A DNA stretch of 64,000 bases from Ureaplasma sp. Hg1 (lineage in GTDB: Bacteria; Bacillota_I; Bacilli_A; Mycoplasmatales; Mycoplasmoidaceae), in the NCBI GenBank assembly GCA_021378535.1, contig JAACJV010000001.1, forward strand, positions 50,155 through 114,154, in the 5' to 3' direction. A program made the translations under genes and the position numbers. This document shows, one piece after another, positions 23,177 through 35,197 of this stretch. Position 1 is the first letter of the stretch; each line of letters starts with the position of its first letter. The notes under the pieces are model-generated. The model was not told the origin of the DNA. It ran no database searches and saw only the letters and a program-made list of their open reading frames with translations.

Positions 23177-24366
23177 TTTTAGGTAGCGGCGGGAGAGAAT
23201 TAGCGATAGTTAAAAAATTAAGTGAGGATTATCCTGGGTGTCATATATTTTGTTTCCCCGGCAACATAGGCACCTCAAAATTAGCTGAGAACCTAAATAT
23301 AAATAGAAACATTAACAGCTATTTAATAAACTTTAGTATTGTAACTAAGATTGATTTAGTTATTATCGGGCCTGAATCCTTTATCGACCGGAAAATAGTG
23401 GATGAAATGTTACTTTATGAAATAAATGTTGTGGGTCCAAAATACGAAATGGCTAAGCTAGAAAGTGATAAGTGATATGCTAAGAAATTAATGATGCGCC
23501 TTGACATTCCAACGCCCAAAACCAAAGCTTTCACAGATCCAACGTTAGCTATTAAATTCTTATCGGAATGTACCTTTCCAATAATATTAAAAAGAAACGG
23601 CTTAAACGGCGGCAAAGGAGTTTATATATTAAAAGATTACAAAAGTGCTCAAAGTAAAATATTAGATATTATTAGCATCGATACCATGGTACTAATTGAG
23701 GAATTTGTTGAAGGAGAGGAGTTTTCAATTATATTTGCAATTTATAATAATGAATATACTTTATTGCCTCCCAGTAGAGATTTCAAAAAAAGATCATTAG
23801 GAAGTAACGTTAATACTGGCGGGATGGGAGCCACAACACATTGCCCAAATATTAATAAAAAAGATTTGAATTTTATTGAAAATAAAATTATGAAAAAAAT
23901 AGTTTCATATTGAAAAACTGAAAATTTGGAATATAATGGTTTTTTATATATGGGAATTATAAAGCATGATAACAAAATTAAAATATTAGAATTTAATTGT
24001 CGTTTAGGCGACCCCGAAACTCAAGTAATTCTTCCTAAAATTAATAGCAAATTATTTAGCACATGAATTGAAAAACGTGTTTTATCATTAAGTTTTAGTG
24101 ACCTAATTTATACTACAAAAGTTTTGGTAAATGTTAATTATCCCTATACTACAGATATAATGGTTTCTATACCGGAAGGAAATCTAAGTTTTTCTAGAAT
24201 GTTAATTTATAGTGGGCTTATTTCGGATTCGCTATTTAAATCCGATGCCGGCCGCGTTTTATCTATTGTTGTGTCAGGAAAAAACTTTGCAAATATATCT
24301 AAAAAATTAAATAAAAAAATGGATAATTTACAAGGAAAGAATACCGATTATAGATGCGACATTTAA
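23164..24366 (+). CDS. purD: Phosphoribosylamine-glycine ligase (GTG start)
   Basis: FLVLGSGGRELAI, NGGKGVYI, NTGGMGATTHCP, LEFNCRLGDPETQVILP. Confidence 0.95.
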
Positions 24367-24666
24367 AAAATTAAATTTTAAATATGCATAAACATTATGG
24401 ATACATTTATTCGAATTAGCATAATTTTATGTGGAATTGTACCTTTTGTTCGATAAATAATTGTAAAATTTGACTTTTTAAATTGTTTAACATACAATAT
24501 GAATTGCTATAAATCATTGAGTTATTTTATGAATTATAGCAATATTCGGATTAGTAATCTGAATGAAAACGAAATTTTTTAAGGTTTCAAAACTATATTT
24601 ATTTCTATTTTATATTTCTTAAGGGATTAAGGGATATAGGATTGGGATAAATTCGATTAATTAATG

Positions 24667-24680
24667 GTTCCATATGGAAC
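24667..24680. promoter_or_regulatory. Palindromic candidate operator upstream of helicase-viperin operon
   Basis: GTTCCATATGGAAC perfect 14-bp palindrome in a 590-bp intergenic region. Confidence 0.25.
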
Positions 24681-24908
24681 GAACACTTTGATAACAAACG
24701 TTTTAAACGATTGTATATTAATTTTAAAATTAATAGATAGAAAATATTATTGAAATAATTGGCTACTATTTAATTTACCAAACGAATAATTGATTAAATT
24801 GTTCATCTATAAAGAAAAGAAATATTATGAATTCTATGAATTTATATAATTGATATTAATTAAAAAAATAATTCTCGCAAGAGAAATCAGCATACAGGAG
24901 AATAAAAT

Positions 24909-24980
24909 ATGCACGCAAAAACAACAATAAAACATAACGTACAAGAAGGAGAAAAACATGAAACTAAGTATAGACTTTAG
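24909..24980 (+). CDS. Candidate 23-aa leader peptide overlapping the helicase start
   Basis: CAGGAGAATAAAAT-ATG; MHAKTTIKHNVQEGEKHETKYRL*; ends inside the helicase gene. Confidence 0.3.
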   Translation: MHAKTTIKHNVQEGEKHETKYRL

Positions 24981-27900
24981 TAATCAAAATATTAGCCGTG
25001 GCAACCAAGCAATTAATTATAATAGTGTTCAGTTTAACAAAACTATTTCACTAATTAAGAGTTTAAAAGACAATCTAAAATTTAGGGGATTATACCCAGA
25101 ATATTCAAGCGTTGAAGATAAAATAAAAATGGGATTATTGCCAGATCTTGAAAATGCAGATAAACTGCAATTATTACAATGTAGTAAAACGCCACTATTC
25201 CGTAATTTATGAAAGAAAAAACAAGGTGCAAATTCTACCGAATGAGTTAACCAAATTATGGTATTCAAATATAATCAAATCAATGAAAATTGAAAAAATG
25301 ATGCAGTAGCATTATTTGGGAGATATCGATTTGTTAACTCACCAGATTCAACTAACAGTTCAATCACGTTTGTAGTAGAACGTGTCGAATTCATTGATAT
25401 CTTTTATTTAATAGAAGGATCGAACAAAATAATTGAAGGACCTTTCGATATCTCATTTAACAAACCTTTGCTAGACACTGAGTGTATGGACTTGGTTAGG
25501 ATTTTATCTGATAAGAAACGAGATATAAACGTTATCATTGAAAATGCAAATGAAAATTATGATTTAAATAAGGACATCATTAAATTAGTTCAATGATTTG
25601 AATTTATAAATGAATACAATAATACAATCAAAGAAGAGGATGAAGATCGTAAGGTTAAACTCTTTAGTTTGGATTCAGAATATAATTCTACTGATGTTAA
25701 GAATATAGGGGATTTAAGCTTTATATGTGTAACGAATAGAAATAATTTAGATGAATTCTTAGGCTCTAGACACCTAACGATGTCATATAAAAACGATGAT
25801 AATATTAATCACAAAATATTTGTTAATAAAAATCATTTTAATAAGATTGATTTTGAGTCATTAGTTGTAGATAAATACATAACAAATTTAGAAGATATTG
25901 ATAAAACAATGTTTGATAAAATCAGTGATATTGATCAAATGATAGAATCTCTGATAATAAAAACTAAGGACCAAAAAATTGATCAAAAAAATTTATTAGA
26001 CGACTTAAGTGCAAAAGAGATAAATAGAGATGCAACTAAAGAAAATATTGATTCCAAAAATAGCTTATTGGATAATAATAGCAACAATTTGAAAAAAATA
26101 AAATTTTCTATTAAAAATAATTTTCAGAAAATAAGCAATATTAATTTGTTAATAAAAAAATCAAAGAAGGATTCATTGGATCGTGAAGCAGAATTAAAGC
26201 AATTAGATACAATTATAAACGAAAAAGAATCTTTACAGAAAAAGACGAAATTAAATAAAAAATCGCAAAATAAAGACACCAATAGTGATGGTATTAATCT
26301 TGCTAAAATAAAATTAGCATTTAAAAATTTAATCGATAAAAATAATACTACTAACAAACAAGATATTGTAAATAAAGTTCAATTTGAAAGTGAAATATTA
26401 GAATTATCAACAAAAGTTAAAATACTGGATGAAGAAATAGAACAAAAAGAGAAATTAAATAAAAATTTCCAAAATGAAATTATGGAATTAAACAAACTTT
26501 TAAATTCCATGAATAAAGAGGTGCAAATTTCTGCTAAGGTTTGTAATAATGCTGAAATGAAATTAAGAAATTTGGCCAATCAAACCAGAGAACAGCGCGA
26601 TCAACATTCTGTTGCTGTTGAAGAAAGGGAATTGAATTCTCAAAAAATTACATATTTTAGAAATTTGATAGTTCTTATTTCTCAATACAACACTGTATAT
26701 GAAATACAAAATATAAAAATAAAACCAAATGAATCTAACGAAGTTATAGATGGCCCATTTTATCAACAAGATATAAGTAAAAATGAAGATATTTTATGAC
26801 AATTATCGACTAAAAATATGGGTACAATAAGCAAGATGAGAAGATATAGAAATGCTGTTTATAATGTTATGGATGCATGTTATAGAAATCCATATATCAT
26901 TTATTCAATGTACAATGCTCCTAAAATTTCCACAAAATATTATGATTTCGATAATTCGTTACAATCAAAATATAATCTTAATAATGAGCAAATGGAAGCT
27001 ATCTTAAAAAGTTTGAACACTAGAGATTGCTTTTACTTGCAGGGTCCTCCGGGTACAGGGAAAACCCAAACAATTAGTGCAATAGCGCACCAAAACATAC
27101 TAAACAACAAGACAACGTTGATGACATCTTCGACGCATGAAGCAATAAGTAATTTCATAGATCGTTTAAATTCTTATTCCTTAACTGATCCGTCGATAGT
27201 GTTATTTAAGTATGTTGCACAAAATTCTAATTCTAATAAAAATTATAACCCTTATGATGAAGACCATTTATACTCTAATTTTATAAAAAAAGCTTTAACA
27301 TTAGAGGACGACATTAATGATACGGAGATAGATAATGTCCATGCAGTTAGACAGTGCTATAATGATAATCCTGAGATGCAAGCATTATTTTTCAGCGTTT
27401 CCTGAATGAAAAATTTTATAAATCAAATCGATATAATGCTAACTGATGAAGAAGCTATTTTAAATAGTGATATGTGACTTAAAAATAGTAAATTTCTAAA
27501 AGAGTTATTAGGAAAAACAAATCAAAAATTGCCAACCTTAGAAAACGATATGGATAATTTTCATAGAACCTTAAAGAAACTACTAAGAAGTCGCGAGAAA
27601 ATAGGTTTAGAAGATGAATTACTTAATAAATATGAAGATCTTTTAAATAATTTTATTAAAAATGAGAATGACGCTCATATTACCTTTTCACAATTAATGA
27701 GTAAATTTCAAGCTAAGGCTAAAAACAATTTGGAGAAAAGAATTCATAATTTAAAACACCATGTATTAAATGATAATTCTTCCAACGACATTAAGACAAT
27801 CGAAAAAGAGGAACGCGAGTTTAAGAATTACTTGTTTAATAAAAATTTAATAAACGTAATAGGTATCACCACAACATCGCGTACTTCAATAAAAATAAAT

Positions 27901-29190
27901 GATCAAGAAAAAGATATTTTCACAGAATATCCGATTGATATAGTTATTATTGATGAGATTTCAAAATCTTGTACTCCCGAAATATTATCTAGAGCCATTT
28001 TGGCTAAGAAGGTAATATTTGCTGGCGATTATCGACAATTACCACCGCATGTAGAATTGGATAGTAATGAACTTCGTGAATTTACTGAAAGCAGCTATTG
28101 CAATCATTATTTCTATAACATAGCGAAACGTAAAAATTTAATTGATTATAGCGAAACGTATGACCAAGATAAAAATTATGCTTTTAATATTTTAGGGAAA
28201 GATGCAGACGAAAATAAAATCACAGATCATTTTAAAAATTTATGGTCACTATCATTCTTTACTAAACAAATTATGAAAATTAAAAGTAGCGGTATGAGAG
28301 ATAATCAAGCTTATTCGATACTAAGAGAACAGCACCGATTTAACAAAGATATTATGAATATAGTAAATATTAATTACGAAGAGGATGAAAGGCTAAAGCT
28401 AGCTAATGACGACCAGTCCTTAAATGAATATAATTTATTTATTAATAATACAAACTATGCATATGCACACACGATAGCGCTGGATACTAGTTATATGTCT
28501 AATAAATTTATTTCATATGCTAAACAGGCAAGTGAGAATGGAAGGAAATTGCAAAAATTTGAAAGTTACGTTGATTCTATAGAAGGCACTAAAATAGATG
28601 CCTTTGATCAAAAAATAGCAATATTCTCTAAAAAAATTAGATTATCTAGTTCCTCAACTTGTAACGAATACAACGCTTATACAATTGTTAAAATAATTAA
28701 AGAAATAGTAAATTCAAATGAAATAGAAAAAATTAAAAACAACATTGGAATTATCGCTATGACAATTAATCAAAAAAATATGATTAAAACATATCTTAGA
28801 GATACTAAATTTGTAACTAATGATGAAATTAAAAAAATAAATGATTGCGTGTGAGTTGATACCGTAGATAATTTTCAAGGTCGTGAAAAGGATTTTATAA
28901 TCGTAGATTTTGTAAGAGCAAAAAATTTATGTAATGCAGATGGGCTATTATTTAAAAAAGAAACAAAACAAAGAGATACATCGTTTTATGAAAAAATAGA
29001 AAGATTGAACGTTGCTATAAGCCGCGCAAAATCAAAACTAATTCTAGTCGGTGCATTTGAGCAACATCTTAACGATTTCGTTTCTCGAGTTACAACGGGT
29101 GAAAACCTTGTTGCTAGTAGAGAAAAGGTTATAAATTCAATGTATGAAAAATGTATAGTTAAGATCAACACTTGAAAGGAGGATTTATAA
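24958..29190 (+). CDS. UPF1-like SF1 helicase with long coiled-coil insert
   Basis: YLQGPPGTGKTQTI (Walker A), IVIIDEISKS (motif II), FAGDYRQLPPH (motif III), DTVDNFQGREKDFIIVDFVRA (motif V), LNVAISRAKSKLILVG (motif VI); merged through TGA(W). Confidence 0.9.
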
Positions 29191-31175
29191 TGGACAAGAA
29201 ATTAATAATAGAACTACCTGTGCTATATACTTTTAATCAAGTTAACGCACAGTTAAAAACTATAGAAAATATGACGCATTTTCAAAGTATGTTAGTCATT
29301 GTTGTTGAAGCCTGCGAAAAAGGTGAAATTAAAAAAACTGAAAATTTTCTAAATGCGATTAAGGAAACATACAATATAAATGATAATTACGACTATATGT
29401 TGATAGATTTAATTCTAAAAACTCTTAAAATAGGTAATATTAACTATTATGAGTACACAGATGATAAACCATTAAGAGATTTTTCTGATTTAAAATGGAG
29501 AACTATTTATGATTCTCTAATAGGGAATTACAAATTAAACCAATACATCAGAGATAATGTTGAAAATAATAAGTTTTTAGGTTTTTCTCCAAAGATTGAG
29601 AGTGAAAATCCTTTCATTGTTGAAGATTGTGTTAACTTTCCTGAAAGAAATAAGGAAATTAATATAATAGAATTAAAAGGGCGAAAACCCCAAAACTGAG
29701 ATTCGATAGATGAACCACAATATGTTCGTGTTCAATATGAAGATATTAATGACGAAGAAAAACAATACAATAAAATTGAAAAATATTTCAATAGCATCAA
29801 ACCTAGATATAGTATCTTTAAAATAGATTTACCATATTTGAAAAACAATAATAATTTATTTTATAAGAATGAAACTTTTGGATTCACAATTGATAATAAT
29901 TTAATTATTCCTGATAATAATGAATCAGAGAAAGTATTAAAATCCTATATTAATGAACAAGGATTTAGAAGTTTTAAAGATATAATTTTGGATCAAATAA
30001 GTATTGACCCAAAGCAATATAATATTAAAGCTAGCAATAAAAACAATTTAGTAACAAACGAAATTAATATTAGTGAATTTAAAGAATATATTGAAAATCG
30101 TTCAATTTTGCGAAGTGTCTTTAAAAATGAAGACATTGAATTTAGTTTTAACAAATATGAAGTTGTTTCGTTGAACTATGTCGAAGATGAAGTGGCCTTA
30201 AGTGATAATAACGAGTTAATAAAATTTGAATTTAATAATCCTGTTACAACGATTGAAGATAATCAGATTTTTAATAGATTATTAAAAGAAAAAATCGAAA
30301 ATAACGATATAAATTATGAACTAATTAATGAAGCGCCTAAATATTTGATTACTCAAATGGGTAATTTTATTATCAATATGATTCAGTCTAATTTAGTGCT
30401 AGATCAAGAGATGATCCAATTCTTTGCTAATGAAAATTGATTTGATAAACAATTAGTCAAACAGTTGAGCTTGGAAAAAATAGATGAATATTTTCTAAAT
30501 AATTGAGATTATCTAGGGGTTGTTATAAACAACGATAAAGACCAAGGAAAATTAATTAAGCATCTAATAAAGTTTCAATATAGTAGTAAAAATTACGAAA
30601 GAATTTATAATGTATATAAATTTAACTATAGTAAAATAGAAAAACCAATATTTAAAAATTGAGATATTGAAAGCAAATTATTTGAATTAAAGTCTTTTGC
30701 TAAATCGATTACGAGTGGAAAAATATTAAAGTTAGAGATGAAAGATCTAGAAGATATTATATATAAATTCGACACATTTATTAACCAGATTAATATTATT
30801 TCCAATGTTAAAGAAATGTTCATTGATAAAATAAGAGAAATAAATAGTCGCATTAATCATTTAAAAGACCAAGATGAAGAAAGCATCAAAAAAGATATAA
30901 ATAGCAATTTGATGGAAGCTAATAAACTAATGGAGGCATATCTTTCTAAACTTTCAGACTTTAATGGTAAAGATGCAAAAAAATACATTAATAAACTAAA
31001 TATTTCAAAAGGTGATAAAAAAACGCTAGAAAAATTTAGGGATACGAGAAATATGTATACCCACGAGGACAGTAAAAAGAAAAAAAATAAGGTTTTTACT
31101 AAATCAAGAAACATTGAGATTAAAAACTTATATGAAGAAGTTAAAAGAATAACTAATCAAAAGGAGAAAAAATAA
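29190..31175 (+). CDS. Unknown protein (661 aa), operon partner of helicase
   Basis: Stop/start overlap with helicase and following gene; no motif recognised. Confidence 0.75.
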
Positions 31176-32134
31176 TGAGTCATAGTGTATTTATAACAAC
31201 GGATGGTAAAAAAAGAATGCAGCACCAATGTGATCACGTTGCTGCTGAAATGGAAAAAATGTTAGAGCAAATCTCGCTGACTTCAAAAGTGGCGGTTGGA
31301 ATTAGAAAAAAAGTTGAAGCAATTAGAAATCAGCAAAACGAACTAATGAAATTTAGTGATGAAATAAACGATGTAAAAATATCTTCTGATTTTCAAAAAA
31401 AATTATCAACGCTAACAAAGGAAGGCACAAACCTTTTGCGTAATAGTTCAATAATCGGTACGCTAATTGATTTTAAGGAAGAACAAAGAGTCGAGATAGA
31501 GACTTTTATAATGGAGCAAGGTTACAAGGCGACAATAGCATATCGTAATTTAGAAAATAACAACTACATTGTTAACATGGAAACTTTACGCGAAGAAATG
31601 GATAAGATTAAAAATAAGAATTTAGAAAAAGAAGAATTAGATTTATTCATCAAAAAAAATATGATGTATATTAAAGATTTAGATCTAGATGATAGTCTTG
31701 CATTTGCTCTAATTAACAAATTAAAGTCATATAAAACCCCAGAAGGTTTAACTGATTTTCAATCATTTGTGAGTGAGAAAGAATTTGAAGTGAGCGAAAT
31801 TAATTCTTTAGCTAAAAGTATGTTTAAGGAACTAACTAAATATGATTTCAAAATGGGCAAATATGAATACAAATTAAATGACAAAGGAATTGTAGTGGGA
31901 AGTTTTATTTTGAAGGATAAGGCCTATCATGAATTGAAAATAAATATTGATGGAGCAAACGGAATTAACTATAAATTAGGTAATTACGAAGGACATGCAT
32001 GCGAAAAAACATCGGTAAAAATTTGGAATTTTTTAGATGAAAATGGATACGGAATAATAGCTGCTCCAATTATCAGAGATGTGAATGAAGAACCGCTTTC
32101 TAAAGCACAAAAATTATACGAAGGAGACAAATAA
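31175..32134 (+). CDS. Unknown coiled-coil protein
   Basis: TAATG overlaps at both ends; charged helical N-terminus. Confidence 0.75.
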   Translation: MSHSVFITTDGKKRMQHQCDHVAAEMEKMLEQISLTSKVAVGIRKKVEAIRNQQNELMKFSDEINDVKISSDFQKKLSTLTKEGTNLLRNSSIIGTLIDFKEEQRVEIETFIMEQGYKATIAYRNLENNNYIVNMETLREEMDKIKNKNLEKEELDLFIKKNMMYIKDLDLDDSLAFALINKLKSYKTPEGLTDFQSFVSEKEFEVSEINSLAKSMFKELTKYDFKMGKYEYKLNDKGIVVGSFILKDKAYHELKINIDGANGINYKLGNYEGHACEKTSVKIWNFLDENGYGIIAAPIIRDVNEEPLSKAQKLYEGDK

Positions 32135-34056
32135 TGAGTTTTTACAAATCACTAAATCAAGCAAAATTAAAAATACAACAAAAGAACATAGTTCTACTAA
32201 GCGGGAATGTTCAAGACTTTATTTTTGAATCTATTGAAGGATTCCCGATAGACAAAAAGAAAAAGAGAATTTACACTCTAGTGGAATATATAACAGAAAT
32301 GCTAAAGCAAGATAGTTACAAATTTGTTTCACTATACTCGCCAACTCGCGGCTCGGTGACGTTATTAGATAATGACCAAGTTAGTAAAATAGAACAATCA
32401 ACAACTAACAAAAAAGGTAAATTTGACGATTATTTCAATAACGATGAAGAGGGGGATAAGGATTCAATCAATGTTGATAATAGTGAAGTCAAAGATGATA
32501 AAAATAAAAACGAATCTGGTAAAATTAGTTTACAGCAATATGTTGCTGAAATTACACGTCTAATAAAATCACAAAAGAAAATTAGTAATAATGATAAAAG
32601 TAACGCATTTATAATTGATTTTTCAGAAGTAAATTTTGAAAAATCAATAGGTGCTAGTGAACAAAAATTCATTGCAGAACTATTAAATAACTTCATTAAT
32701 CAAGATTCAAATAGCATTCTTTCTTATATCGAAAGAAGAGATAAGTTAATTTTGATTTCAAGAAACCCTAATCTTTTAACCAACTTAATTCCAACTAACA
32801 ATAGCGAATTTGGAAGCGTAAGTATTCTTAAGCCGGACAATAAAGAGAGATCATCATTTTTTAAAAAATACTCTAATTGTTTCGATATCGGCGGAGATTT
32901 TGCAGACGATAAATCTGCCGATAAGAAGGATGCAATCCGCTTAACAGATAACTTATCATTTAGAGAAATTAGTCAATTGGCTAAGATTAATAACAACCAT
33001 AATGAAACATTAAACTTTAAGCAATTATATGGTTTGGCAACTTTTAATAAAACAGAATCTGAATGAGAAAAAATTGATTTTGAACAAATTAAGAAATTAA
33101 AGACTGAATTACGTTTGAAGGTCAAAGGACAGGATGAGGCGATTGCTAAAGTACAATCGGTAATTACTAAATCTTTTGTGGGATTATCGGGTATTAGTCA
33201 TTCATTAACAAAGAACAAACCTAAGGGGGCCTTGTTTTTTGTCGGCCCGACTGGGACGGGTAAAACTGAGTTAGCCAAAGCCATCGCTAGTTTTGTTTTT
33301 GGGGATGAATCAAAATTTATTAGATTTGATATGTCTGAATACAATCATGAACATAGTGATCAGAGATTGATAGGAGCACCTCCTGGATACGTTGGTTATG
33401 ACGCTGGAGGACAATTAACCACAGCTATTAAAGAACGTCCCTTTTCTGTTCTTCTATTTGATGAAATTGAAAAGGCTCACCCTAAAATTCTTGATAAATT
33501 TTTACAAATTTTAGAAGATGGAAGATTAACATCTTCCCAAGGCGAAACAATTGATTTTTCTGAAACATTCATTATCTTTACTTCCAATATAGGTTCAGAT
33601 ACTGTTGGGTCAAACCAAAAAGAAACTGGCGAACATTTTGTTAATGCTGTAAGTAATTACTTCACTAATGAAATTAAGCGTCCAGAATTATTAAATAGAA
33701 TCGGTTTAAAAAATATCGTAAGTTTTAATTTTATTACTGACGATAAAATCATTAAAAGTATTATTAATGCAAAAATTAAAATGATTAATCAATATCTTAA
33801 AGAAGAAAAATCATATAATATGTTGATTGATGAAAGCGCAGCTCAATGTTTAATTAAATTAATAATTAATAATTATGATAAGAAATTTGGTGGGCGAGGA
33901 ATTGTAAGTTCAATAGATGAAATTTATATTGATGCTTTATCAGACTTTATTGCACAAAATCACGAAACGATAAAGGCCATAGTAAAAGATAAACGCTTGG
34001 CTAGTATTAAACTTTCTGCGGAAAATAATAAAATCAAGTTTGCCCTAATTTCATAA
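32134..34056 (+). CDS. ClpA/ClpB-like AAA+ ATPase with degenerate N-terminal AAA half
   Basis: VGPTGTGKTELAKA, RFDMSEYNHEHSDQRLIGAPPGYVGYDAGGQLT, LFDEIEKAHP, FTSNIGSD; N-terminal half lacks a recognisable Walker A. Confidence 0.88.
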
Positions 34057-34100
34057 TATAAAGAAATTACAAACACCAACTATAAAAAGGAGGCATTATA

Positions 34101-34988
34101 ATGCTAAGTAAAATTAAGAAACCATTTAACTATAAAGTTAATTATCATTTCATTGAAACATGTAACATGAACTGTAAATATTGTTTTGCCAAAATGATTG
34201 GTAAAGAAATAAGTGATGAAGAAAAGAAAAAATTAATAACTAGAATAAGTAAAAAATTCAAAGCTATAAATTTTGTTGGTGGAGAACCATTGCTAAGGTT
34301 AAAAACCCTAGAAGAAATGGTGGATATTTGTAATAAAAACAATTGTAAACCATCCGTCGTTACAAACGGTTCGATGTTTGCTTTTAACATTGAAAAGTAC
34401 CGTTCTTTAATTTTAAAATTAGATACGATAGGGATTAGCATCAATAGTTTAGAAGATAAAACATTAATTAAGATTGGTAATTGCCTTGGCAATAATCAAA
34501 CTTTCAGTGACAAATATTTAACTATTATTACAACATTGAGAGAGATTAATCCTAATATCAAAATAAAGATTAATACAGTAGTTGAAAAGTTTAATTACAA
34601 GGGAATGGAATTAGCAAAATTTATTGATGAAGTAAAACCATACAAATGGAAAATTATGAAAGTTATTAACATTGACAATCATGGAGAAGGTTTTGAAATA
34701 ACCGATCAACAATATCATCAATTCATTGACAATAACAAACTTAAAAATAATAAAACTAATGTTATTATTGAAGCTGAAGGAGAAATGATAAATTCATATA
34801 TTATGATTCATCATAACGGTAGTTTTGTATCCAATTCAAATCAATCTAATTGTAATTTAATATCATACAAGAGCACAGACACCACTATAAAGCAATGACT
34901 AGACAATAATTTAGATTTAGATAAATATAATAAACGGTATGAATTTAAACAATCAGAAAATAAAGATCATAAGGAAATTATTATATAA
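34101..34988 (+). CDS. Prokaryotic viperin-like radical SAM enzyme
   Basis: NYHFIETCNMNCKYCFAKM, NFVGGEPLL, VVTNGSM, LDTIGISINS, IKINTVVEKFNY, KWKIMKVINIDNHGEGFEIT, NSYIMIHHNGSFVSN match the viperin pattern. Confidence 0.82.
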
Positions 34989-35197
34989 ATTTATTACTTT
35001 TACAAATAGATTGAGCCGCCACATTGGATTCAACTATTTGTTTTTTTATATACCTAATGAGCGTTGCTATAGATGAGTTTCACTAAATGATATTACCTAA
35101 TAAAATATATAGATTAAACTTAGCTTAAATTTTGCTTTATAATCAATATGAATTATAAATATTATTAAGATATTTATTAAAGAGGAATAGGTTTAAA

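Noticed and set aside
15380-24366. Interpretation as an ordinary complete purine operon
   Set aside because: No gene with PurC, PurB or PurH motifs is present in this window, and the upstream genes are not standard purine genes; whole-genome check still required.
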